DNA of 64,000 nucleotides, from positions 1-64,000 of the forward strand of contig JAJEKV010000078.1 in assembly GCA_021234155.1 (NCBI GenBank). Reading direction: 5' to 3'. This DNA comes from Isoetes taiwanensis. Its lineage: Eukaryota; Streptophyta; Lycopodiopsida; Isoetales; Isoetaceae. This document shows, one piece after another, positions 34,670 through 44,540 of the stretch. Position 1 is the first letter of the stretch. Every line of letters begins with the position of its first letter. The notes beneath the pieces are model-generated. The model worked only from the letters and a program-made list of their open reading frames with translations. It was not told where the DNA came from and did not search any database. Made by a program: the position numbers and the translations under genes.

Positions 34670-36582
34670 ATGGTTAACCGCGTGCTGAACAAGCTACCAC
34701 CACCTTTTGTAGTATCTAGTTCGTCCAGTTCGGAGGTAGCCCTGGTCCAGGACGTTGTTTGTCATGATACCACCTCTTCTCCATCTCGTTCCTCAGCAAC
34801 CTCCTCGTTGCTTGTCTTCGACACTCCGAGTCCAAAAATAAATAGGTTGCCACAACCCTTCCAGCCGTCACCAAGTCTTATACAGAACAGACTGCCCCCT
34901 CCATTCATTCCATCACCACCTGTACGTAACATGCTTCCACTACCCTTTGTTCCTTCTCCCGAAATTGCAACGGCTCCACATGCAAAGGTTACTTGGAACA
35001 GGCTCCCCCCACCCTTTGTCGTATCTCCAACACCAAATAGAAGTGCAAGGTCTGAAGAATACGAGATTCACCACAACTTCTCTGAATATGACTTCAACAC
35101 AAATGAGGATGATGTTCCAGCTTCAACACCTCTTCACACAAATATTGTGACACATGGGTTTGCAGAGTTTCAAAGTGCAGTAAGAGATATGTTTGCAAGA
35201 ACTCGTCAACAAGATGCTGCCACAACATCTGCTACCACACTAGGTTATGGCCCATCTCCTACATTTAACACCGTGCCTCCGCCTTTTCCGAGAACAGCTT
35301 CACGAGGCCTCTTTTCCTCTAGAAACACACCAGTGAGGGTAGAGGAGGCCACTCCAAGAGTAGAACTCTCGTCCGAAGATGAGGGCAACAACGACCAACG
35401 AGATTACATGTTCTCCAGCCAAAGTACCCAGAAATTCAGGGTGGATTATGAATTGAGAGCATGTTCATCTGTGAGAAGGAAAAACCTTATGGACGAGAAC
35501 AAAATGAGGAGAATTCTAAGAACTATTAGATGCTGCTCATTGGGTTGCATCACCAAATTGATCATGGCTAAACTTCGTGAAATTAGAAACAGGTACAGTT
35601 CAATGACATTATCAGATCAAAATGCTTACTTAGCATACAATGTAAGGCCAGACCGCAAAAAATTCTTGCACTATGTTAGAGGAGAAAAAGTGTGCCAGAA
35701 ATGTTTTATGGTTGTTTGTCTAGGATCCACTAGAATGTCTCGAATACACCGAAGATTGGATAAAGTCCCTGCAATTGATGATTACTGCGGGCCAGGAAGA
35801 GTTGTAACAATGCACGCCTTAGGTGCTGTAGCTTGGATGGAGAAATATTTTAGAGAGACATGTGAAAAGCTGCCAAATAGTAAAATGTATCATTTGACAG
35901 ACAACATCACAAAAAAAGATGTTTTCAACCAGTACAAAGAAACATGCACTCAGTCTCAACACATCTCTTACTCTCACTTCACTAGACTGTGGAAAGTTCA
36001 GTTTGGTCTTGTGAAAATTCCCCGAAAACATAGGATGTCTGTGTGCTCAACGTGTGCAGAATTGAAGAGACAAAACGAAACTGCAAAGACTGAGGTCGAA
36101 AAAAGTAAGTTGAAGTTCTTCATTCTCTAACTTGTTTCAAAAAATTGTTTTCACCTGAATTCTTGAACAGATATCGTTGAACAGAAGCTTGCTAGACACC
36201 GTGACCAACAAGCAGCCGAGAGAAGGAAGCTTGCTAAGCACAGGAAAAAAGCTCTTGAACGTCCACTGCAGTATATGTCTATTGTGATTGATGGGATGGA
36301 TCAAAAAAAGACTACTATTCCTCATTTCTTGAATATTCCTAAAGATGTGCCAGAGGACTGCTTTGTTAAGGTCCACCTTGTTGGAGCTATGGTCTTCAAA
36401 GGAAGTCTAAAGTGCAATGTCTTTTTGACGTATCCTAACTTGCATGGTGACCCGAACCTCACTGTTACAATTCTTAATAAGGTGTTACCTCCAGTGCTCT
36501 ACCTGCAGCTTGACAACACTACCAGGGAGAACAAGAATCAAACACTCTTTGCTTATTGTGCCATGCTAGTGGAGCTAGGGAT
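34670..36582 (+). CDS. DUF7869/DDE-transposase-like protein, interrupted by E1
   Basis: I choose the ATG at 34670 (MVNRVLNKLPPPF): it has a G at +4, follows a good splice acceptor (ttttgcag, 34660), and starts the proline motif series. Exon 1 runs to 36104; intron 36105-36170 (gtaagt...cttgaacag) restores the frame into exon 2. Residues about 1-220 hold six NRLPPPF-like repeats. The middle has a Cys pair (EKVCQKC, about 35690), and a CSTCAEL motif (about 36046) typical of zinc-binding transposase parts. Exon 2 contains VIDGMDQKKTT (36281-36315) and LYLQLDNTTRENKN (about 36499-36537), the D and D positions expected for an RNase H-like DDE fold as in DUF7869 proteins. The E1 LTR interrupts it at 36583, after 'ELGI', before the third acidic residue. 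No frameshift is visible up to there. Confidence 0.7.
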
Positions 36583-38199
36583 TGTGACGTTCCAGGGGAA
36601 TATACGTTATAAATACGTATATTCCTGGACCCGTCACTATACAAGCCTAAGCTCATAGTCTTGTATACCATGGATGGTGGCACTAGGGGGCATGACTAAG
36701 TTATTCACATAACTTAGCCAACCATAGGTTAAGACCATTTCCACGTGGCCTTAACCTATTGGGCACCCGCCACACAGGACTCACCCGATTGGTGCCACGT
36801 GGCATCCTAGGTGGACCTAACTTATATTAGTGGGAACCCTAACCCTAGGCCTCTTTCCAGCCATAGCACCCAGAGACTATCTACTGCTCAAACCCCGCTT
36901 TCAACATCGCTTGGTCGTGGCATAGATTAGTGCAACGGCCTCGTGGAGTAGGCCCGCTCTGAGCAAGAGCAGCGCTATGCGTGAGTCAAGACCATGGAGA
37001 CACCCTTGACCGGAGGGAGAGCGCCGAGAGTAGGTATGTGGAGTAATAGTTATGATAGTTCATCCGAATTAGCATTCCCGATGTGCTAGTATCTTGTATC
37101 TAGAGTAGAGCCATCCTAGAACTCAGTGATTCACCATCTTGAACCCTAATCAATGAACCCTAATCTTTAGTTAGATTTGTATGATTAGGTTAAGATGTTC
37201 TTCTTATGATTATTCTCATGATATGATGATTATGTGATGGTGGTTGATCATGTTTGCTCCTCTTGTATTGGGAAGGGGGGGTAGAGACCTAGGGCCATAT
37301 ATATATGTAGTATTCCTAGAGTAGATCCCTTAGTTCCTATTAGTTGCGGCTCGGTGCATAGGAGCCCACTGTGCTATTGGGGCTATGGCGACTCAAGACC
37401 ACAAGGGGCTAAGAAGCAATGTGGAGGGTGGATCCTGGCAGGAGTGGGGGCGAGGGGATACCATAGTGGGCTAGGCTCATGGTCGGTCGCCGTGAGGGCG
37501 AGCATGGGTCCGACACCTCTGGGACAATGGTGCCACCACGCCTCGAGAGCTGCAAGTCATTCGATTGGCCTCGTTTTTGGGGGTTAAGTCTGGATGCGAA
37601 TGCAAGGTGCACACGATTCTCTAGCGCCCGCTGAGCTTCTAGACCAGATGAGGAGATGCAACCCTCCTTGCCTCATCGGACCGTGGAGATGCAGCACAGT
37701 AGTGGAGTATGGTGATGCCATGGGATTATGTATCGAGAGTAGGCTAGGAGTCCTGGGCTGAGCCCTGATTTAGCCCATCGCAGTGATGCATTGTGGATGG
37801 GCGTATGGAGGTCAACCTAGCCATTGTCTTATGCCAGCCCCGGATTGCCATGACTCGGTCTGCTCATATCTTGAGGCCTAGCTACCACCACCCTCCTTAC
37901 GAGTCCGAGGGTAGGAGCTCTCGCATTTTATGGTTTATGATTATCATCTTTGCATTGCTATATGTGTGATGGACTACCCTCAAGGTAGTACTTTATATGT
38001 TTTGATGCTAGTTCTGACTTGTTTATCGCCCATCGTTATAGGAGCCTATAGGAAGGGCGCAAAGATGACACCCTCGGTGTCCCCCCGCACTAGAGTCACC
38101 TTGGAGGCGGGTAGATGAGGGGCCTGTTCGGGTTGTTGAGCCGGACGGGGATTTCTCGCCGAGTGTACTACCGACCGTGATATTAGCGAGGGAGCCACA
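36583..38199 (+). repeat. E1 5' LTR
   Basis: Starts TGTGACGTTCC and ends GGGAGCCACA. Colinear with the E2 LTR over its whole 1.6 kb, including 'ggcacccgccacac', 'catcttgaaccctaatc', 'ggggtagagacct' and 'atgccagccccg'. The first 60 bases form a hairpin (GTGACG, GGAATATACG / CGTATATTCC, CGTCAC). Followed one base later by a PBS. Confidence 0.9.
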
Positions 38200-38200
38200 A

Positions 38201-38213
38201 TGGTATCGTGAGC
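38201..38213 (+). other. E1 primer-binding site
   Basis: TGGTATCGTGAGC is the initiator-Met tRNA site TGGTATCAGAGC with small changes, located one base after the LTR. Confidence 0.75.
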
Positions 38214-38772
38214 GATGTTCTTGGTTGACCAGAACTAGCAATCCACCATAACCATGAAAGTAGTCTAACATGCCTATAGGGGTGTGAAATAAAAATTTCC
38301 ACCATCGAACCCCGAAAATATGGGAAAAATTTTTTCTCTTAAGTAGAGGGTCCGGAATAAGGTTAAGTGTTAGAATGAATAAGTCCAATTCATCTTCTAG
38401 TAAATTTGGAGTGAAAATTATGCATCTGCATCAAATTTCACCTAAAATGGGTCGAAGAATCATGCCAATCGGAGACCCGAGTGAAAAATGACGCAAATCC
38501 ATAATTAGCACTTCAAACCATTAGAAAATTCGAAAAATTTAAGGTATAATACGAATTAATACAGGGTTAATACATACATTAATAATTAAATAATTATTAA
38601 ATATGGTGTAATTAATAAGGGAGGCTAATAAATAGGGGTAATTATGGTGGGAGAATATTCCTAGGGACCCTCCTTTTTAAATATCTGACACCTCATTCTC
38701 TCTCTCCAACCTTTCCCCCCACCATCTCTCTCTTGCTCAGCTTTACATCATCCATTTCTTGAACCATAAGAT

Positions 38773-39931
38773 ATGGCTCGAACCAAACAAACAGCAAGGA
38801 AGTATCACGAGCGACCTACCCTCTCTATGGCGAAGCGGCAAAGTCCGTCGCACGCCAAGAAGGTTCCCAGCACCTCTCGGATCAAGACAAGGGATGAGGA
38901 GTCTCCTCCAGCAAGAAAGTAGCGCAGCCGGGCACACCTTCCACGACGCCAAGAGAATGCACCGAGCCCCAAAGAAGAAATTTCTTCATCGGGCGGGCTC
39001 CTTGAGAACCGGGGCGACTCCCCGCCACTTTGGGTTCTGGGCCGGACACCGAGATAGAAGAGCAGTGGAAGAGGGTGGAGGAGCAGGGACGCAAAGCAAA
39101 GAGAAGCACCAAACTCAGGAGGCGGGCCTTCAAAGACCAAACAAGAAGGGCAAGGAGAAGGATGCAGAGTGGCCCAGAGGAGAAGGCCGCTAGGAAGAAG
39201 AGGGAGCGCGAGCGGGAGCTGAGGCGGCAAGAGAGAAGGACGAAGAGAAGAAACGACGGGCCTCACGACTGGCTATAGAAGAGCCTCGTGAAGAAGAGGA
39301 GGCGCAGGAGGGAGGAGACGGTGAGGAGGAGGAGGAACAGCAGGGCGTCGGGGGGTCTTCCAACCCGACGCCGACCACCTACCCCAAGTGGTTTTGAGAC
39401 CACGGTGGTCAAGAAGGTAAGGTGGGAGAGCGGGGGAATTCATGCTCCGGCCGAGGATCGCGGAAGTCCCCGCGCAAGATGAAGGCGTATCAAGAGTACC
39501 TCCATCGCTGGACGAGGTACAACGACTGGTACTGCCGACATGAGGCGCAGAGGGCCGTCGAGGGCGGCAGGCCGAAGAAAAATCAGCCGAAGCCACCCCC
39601 ACCTAGACCGGAAAAACCCAAAAGGGTTCACCACGGGCCAAATAGTAAGCACGCCCGGGTGTTTAGGGAGATCAAGCACTTCCAAATGTGCACCAATCTC
39701 CTTATAAGGAAGGCGCCCTTCGAGCGCCTCCTTAGGGAAATCATCACGTGAGTTCCGGACCCGATTATAGGATTATCCTCTAATGACCGGGCCCCTGCAA
39801 GAGGCAAGCCGCCCAGTGAGCTGGTACAACTCTTTGAGGAAGGGAACCTCTGTGTAATCCATGCTAAGAGAGTCACCCTTATGCCAAAGGACATTCACTT
39901 AGCACGGAGGATTCGCAGGGAGAGGCCCTAA
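38773..39931 (+). pseudogene. E1 ORF1: histone H3-like protein (H3 tail + long linker + H3 fold)
   Basis: Begins M-ARTKQTARK, identical to residues 1-9 of histone H3, then YHERPTLSM. The middle (about 38920-39480) is very rich in Arg, Lys and Glu and is split by frameshifts (first stop at 38922). From about 39480 one frame runs to the end: a Trp/Tyr-rich stretch, PKPPPPRPEKPKRVHHGP (like KKPHRYRPG before the H3 fold), then REIKHFQMCTNLLIRKAPFE, RLLREI, and [37 protein letters not shown]. These correspond to H3 helices alpha-N/alpha-1, alpha-2 and alpha-3 including the C-terminal RRIRGERA-like end. The only break in the fold is an in-frame TGA at 39749-39751. The histone fold would pair with H4 in a nucleosome. 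A normal H3 is about 135 residues; this is about 385 codons. Confidence 0.9.
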
Positions 39932-40733
39932 AGCCTCAATTTTGAAATTTTGTTGGGCAGTTAAGTTTTATTGTAATTGTGTTTTCCCTATTAATATAAA
40001 AGCTGTTTTCCTCTGTAAGTAGAAAAATTTTGGATGCTTGAAATCTAGGAAATTAAACCCAATTGTAGTAGAATTCTTTATAGCATACTTAGGGATACCC
40101 TAGAAATCATGTCTACAACGAAATTTTGGCAAAAAAATCATCAAAAAGGCAAAAAATGAGGCCAACCGGGTGAGACCGCGCCAATGGCCTCTGCGTCCGC
40201 GACGCGGGCGCGTTTCACGCGGATTCACCCGGGTGCCCCAAAAATATGCTTTTAGATGTCAGTTTTGCTCAAAATGAGTTGCTAGTTAGGTTAGAATTGA
40301 TCCAATTAGCCATGTTAGCATCTTCAAACTCCCAAAAATGACCAAAAATGGCTCCAAAATAGGCCAACCGGATGAGACCGCGCCAAACGCGTCTGCGTTC
40401 GCGACGCAGAGGCCATCCGCGCGAATTCACCCGGGTCAGCCCATTTTCGACACAAATTAGCCAAATTTGATCAAACAAACTGCCATGTAGTGTTTCTTGC
40501 TTTGTTTTGCTTAGATTTGCACTTCATGGTAGCTCATTTGGACATCCATAGCCATAGAACCAAGGCTTTCCTATGTAGGTACCTTTTGCACGAATCCCGA
40601 GGCCAACTATAGTCTATAAAAAAGGGGCCTCATTTGCCATTTTCCCTTCAACAGAACGGCTCCCAGCCCCTTAGGCGATTTTCTGATCCCTCGCTGATCT
40701 TTGCAAGCCATTTTCTGCACCCTTCTTTGCTCA
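39932..40733 (+). other. E1 spacer between ORF1 and ORF2, with a repeated GC-rich block
   Basis: Two copies of a block containing 'ggtgagaccgcgccaa', 'ctgcgtccgcgacgc' and 'attcacccgggt' (about 40167-40235 and 40372-40437) flank an AT-rich segment. E2 has the same arrangement with changed sequence. The GCGTCCGCGACGC core is self-complementary. The sequence just before ORF2, 'tctataaaaaaggggcc' at about 40613, looks like a TATA box, so ORF2 may have its own promoter. Confidence 0.6.
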
Positions 40734-41703
40734 ATGGCGCCCAGCAACTTTGAAAGATGGTACAATGCTGCAAGCCATATCCATCAGCTTCCTGTCGACC
40801 AAGCCTTCTCTGTGTTTGACCACTTGTTTGATCTTCATGCAACTCTGACTAGAACACCCTACTATACAGATATCATGTGCCAATACGACCAACAGGTCCT
40901 GCCTTGGGAAAGACTACCTCCTAGGGGAGGGAATTGGGTTTCTCTTGAGACACTCACCCAAGCCTTAGGTCGAGAGATGGGAGGATCCAAAGGGATAGGA
41001 CTAGGACCATGCCCGATTACATGACCTGCAGACATAATAGGCACAGGTACCTTTCATCTCAGATAGCCCTTGCCCTCTTCATGCACTATAAGTCAATCAA
41101 CAAAGTAGGAGAACCTTCCGTGTAGCCCTTAGACTTCGCACCACTTGTTACTCGTAGGGCCCAGGATCAAATCCTGAACATAGAGTCCTCTGCGTACGAA
41201 TATCATGGCACGACGTCAGGGGCACCAGTTCTGCGGATCGATGAAGACTACGAGCAGTTAGCGGGGAACAATGTTTAAAATGAAACGCACTTATTTAAGA
41301 AGTGCGTTTGAAAGATTCCTTCTGAAAATTTACAAAATTTTAAAATCCCCCTAAAAAGGATCCTTTTATTATCTTTAGTCCAAATATTTACAAAACGGCT
41401 CCAAAACAGACATTTTAGGAAGGTTTAACGTTATGGAGGAAACCAAAAAAAAAAAAATCACATTTTGAGGGGAAAAGAACCGCTACTTTAAGCCAAAGAT
41501 TTATTATGGGGCAAATTCATATGAAAAAAATTAAATGCTTTTGTACCTTGTCCCCTCGAAATTTTTTTTGTTGGCGCTATAGAAGAAAAAAATTCTTATT
41601 TTACAACCGCTTTGGCTAAACGTCTTAGTTGACCTTAAAACACATCCAGCCAATTGAACAAACAGCTTTGAATGACAAACCATTGTTTTTGCATCACATA
41701 GTA

Positions 41704-41990
41704 TTACTGAGGCCTAATACATCCACAATATTTCACAATTAGTCGAAGTTTCGATTGAGGATGTCGATAAAATTTACACCGAGGAAGCAAAAGTTGAAGT
41801 AATGATGGTTTGTGCTTCCATGCCCTTCGTTGTTGTTCTCGAAGATGTATTAGTACATCGCCTCTAGGCTTGCACAAACCAATCCCATAGCGTGGTGATG
41901 CTCGAAGATAGTCATCCTCCTTGTCAATGTTGAGCATCTTCATCGCAATTTTGTCATCCGAGCGGTGGGTGTCACCGCACATTTCTTTAC
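41704..41990 (-). pseudogene. Unidentified coding remnant in the DNA element
   Basis: A 92-codon minus-strand frame with biased but plausible composition (MCGDTHRSDDKIAMKMLNID...SPRYGIGLCKPRG). No motif I recognise. It may be a captured exon. Confidence 0.3.
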
Positions 41991-42732
41991 TAGCAAAGTG
42001 TTTATCTGTCTCTTGCCCTTTCTCGTCTACGTTTGGAAATGAATAGGTAAACTTGAGGGGTTGCTACTCGTCCGCACCCCTTTAGACAAATCATGTGCTT
42101 TCCTTCTTAGAACTTTCGTGTATTTTGGGGTTTTTTGGGGTTTCTTGCTTTTTAGTAGCAACTTTTAAGTCAAGTTAAAGTGAAGTTAGCATGTGTGTAG
42201 AGTAAAAAAAAGTAAAAATAACAACACGATTTGACTAATTTATGCTCTAATATTGCATTACAAGCTTAGAAATTTTAGAATCGATTTAGAACTTTTTGAA
42301 CTAAAAAACTAATATTAATGTATAAAATTATCCCTTAAGTGTGTTATTTCATCAATATTAAGTTGCAAAACCTTTTAGGGGCAAGAATGACTCCACAAGG
42401 ACACGGTATATATTATCAATCATATATATGTTCTTATGTTTGTCGCGCTTATCCGACCGTTGATCTGAGATCCGACGACTCTCGTGGCTTTGCGAAGTAT
42501 CCTGTGGTCCAGATGGGCTGGGAGTCCCTATATATATTCTATATAGACGATCCTACGGTCCAGGTTGATTTGATTCTATATAAATTCTATATAGCCTTTT
42601 GTAATAGATCCTACAGCTCATATTGCTTTTATATGGTGAGATCTTGATCGTTGATCGAGTCTAAGATCCTAAGGCTCATGTTGAATGCTCATGAATGCTC
42701 GTCCCTTAAGGAAAGGCTTTTAAAATTTTTTA

Positions 42733-42805
42733 TGTTGTTGGGGGGATTCGAACCCTGGTCCTCAATCCCCCAAACCCCCCACTCTAACCACTAGACCAAG
42801 CATTA
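42733..42805 (-). other. tRNA-derived sequence with intact Pol III A and B boxes
   Basis: On the minus strand TGGTCTAGTGG fits the A box TRGYNNARNNG, and GGTTCGAATCC fits the B box exactly, about 45 bases apart as in a tRNA gene. The anticodon arm (GGGGGGTTTGGGGGATT) and the acceptor stem do not pair, so it is not a working tRNA. It is a tRNA pseudogene or SINE head. Confidence 0.6.
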
Positions 42806-42879
42806 ATTCCATGAATAATTTATGTTTCAAATATACTTAAGGGTAATGTTTCCATTAGGATAAAATAGACTATAACATT

Positions 42880-43930
42880 CTAACTAGTTCAAGAAAGTTC
42901 TAGAATGTTCTGGAAGGCTCTAGAAAGTTCTAGAGTCTTCTAGAAAGTTCTAGAACATAAGAGAATCTAGGGGGGATCTAAAAAAATTCTTCCAGAAAGT
43001 TCCAAATTGTTTCAATAAGTTTTAGAATGTTCTAGAATGTAGGGGAATCTATGGGAATATAAGGAAATCGAGGGAAATACTTTAAAAGTTCTAGAATATT
43101 TTGAAAATCTTAGAATGTTTGGAAAAGTCTTACAATGTTCTAAAAAGTTCTAGAATGTAAAGGAATCTTAAGAATCTAATAGAATGTAAGAAAATCTTAT
43201 GAAATGTAAGAGAATCTAGGGGGGGTCTAGGAAAATTCTTCCGTGAAAAGTTCCAAATTGTTCTAATAAGTTTTAGAATGTTCTAGAATGTAGGGGAATC
43301 TATGTGAATGTAACAGAAAAGTTCTAGAATATTTTGAAAGTCTTAGCATGTTTCGTAAAGTCTTACAATGTTCTAAAAAGTTCTAGAATAAAAAGAAATA
43401 GAGGAATCTAATAGAATGTAAGAAAATCTTATAAATGTAAGAGAATCCAGAGGAATCTAGAATATTTTGAAAGTCTTAGAATGTTTCGTAAAGTCTTACA
43501 ATGTTCTAAAAAGTTCTAGAATGTAGGAATCCAGAGAGGAATCTAATAGAATGTAAGAAAATCTTATAAAATGTAAGAGAATCTAGGAAAATATTTACAA
43601 GCCTAAGGGAATCTCTTAAAATCTGGGGGATCTAAAGGAATCTTCATAAAATCTAAGAGAATCTAAGAAAATGTTGATGAAATCTTAGAGTATCTAAAGG
43701 AATCTTTATAGAATCTCTTTGAATCTCATGTAATGTAAGGGAACCTAGGGCAATCTCATAAAATCTAAGGGGATCTTCATAGAATCTTGGAGAATCTAGG
43801 GAAATCTAATGGAATCTAGAGGGAATCTTATAAAATTTAAAGGAATACTCACGAAACCTCCAAGAGAACCTTGGTAGAATCTAGAATCTATGAATTTAGA
43901 GTATTCTCAAGAGATTCTTTTAGAATGTAG
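42880..43930. repeat. Degenerate 'TTCTAGAA' repeat array, heat-shock-element-like
   Basis: About 1 kb of imperfect short repeats, mostly 'gttctagaatgttctagaa', 'aaagttctagaat' and later 'agaatctaagg'. Near 42893-42960 GAA and TTC alternate with 2-base gaps over many units (TTCtaGAAtgTTCtgGAA...), the heat-shock factor site pattern. No coding content. Confidence 0.75.
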
Positions 43931-43999
43931 GGCACGATAAGAACTTGCAGCATAGAAACGTGCTAAAACTCGAACATGCACCGTAGGACGCATTAAATT

Positions 44000-44060
44000 T
44001 CTTGTATATATGTATATATATATATTTTATATATATAGTATATATATATTAATGTTTTTA
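44000..44060. repeat. TA-rich microsatellite
   Basis: Runs of tatata, repeated again at about 44220-44275 next to the palindrome array. Confidence 0.8.
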
Positions 44061-44149
44061 CCGGGACCTGATCCGACAAAATTTTTTCACTAACTTGGTT
44101 GCCCCACCGAAGCCAGCAAGGGTTTCGCGTTCGTACCTGTAAAAAAAAA

Positions 44150-44540
44150 TGGTATAAATTTACACCGCTAGAACTCTTACCGTATAAATTTATACGGCAA
44201 GAGTTGACTTTTTGATTTTTGTTATATACTATATATATACTATATATATACTATATATACATAAAAAATATATAAATCCGGTATAAATTTATACCGAGAG
44301 AACTCTCGCGGTATAAATTTATACCGAGAGAACTCTCGCGGTATAAGTTTATACCGAGAGAGCTCTCGCGGTATAAATTTATACCGAGAGAGCTCTCGCG
44401 GTATAAATTTATACCGAGAGAGCGGTATAAATATATACCGTTTGAGTCCTCTTGCGGTATAAATTTATACCGTGTGAACTATCTGGCGTACTATGTCCAC
44501 ACATTACTATCTATTGTGGTATGAATGTATACCACCTAGA
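44150..44540. repeat. Tandem 30-bp double-palindrome array
   Basis: From 44280 a 30-base unit repeats with exact phase at 44280, 44310, 44340, 44370 and 44400 (last copy shortened). Each unit joins two palindromes, GGTATAAATTTATACC and GAGAGAACTCTC (GAGAGAGCTCTC in two copies). Degenerate copies flank the array at about 44150-44203, 44423-44440, 44455-44472 and 44518-44535. Confidence 0.9.

Larger units (their letters stand above)
30179..36582. mobile_element. Probable DNA transposon with methyltransferase and transposase-like genes
   Basis: The left end is a strong hairpin, TTTGAAACGGGAGT / ACTCCCGTTTCAAA (30179-30214), followed by AGATTCCC. The same design, an AAACG...CGTTT hairpin followed by AAAGATTCC, is at the left end of the 41267-45022 element, which has clear terminal inverted repeats. 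Inside are a divergently transcribed gene pair and palindrome arrays. The right end is not seen because retrotransposon E1 interrupts the transposase-like gene at 36583. Calling it one element is inference from layout and end similarity. Confidence 0.5.

Noticed and set aside
38805-39266. 153-codon minus-strand open frame rich in Ser, Leu and Pro
   Set aside because: It lies opposite the Arg/Lys/Glu-rich linker of ORF1; the composition is the mirror of that linker, and the plus strand has the H3 homology.
42733-42805. Functional tRNA gene
   Set aside because: A and B boxes fit, but the acceptor and anticodon stems do not pair.
44280-44475. CRISPR-like regular repeats
   Set aside because: Units of 30 bases are directly adjacent, with no unique spacers, and the surroundings are eukaryotic transposons.
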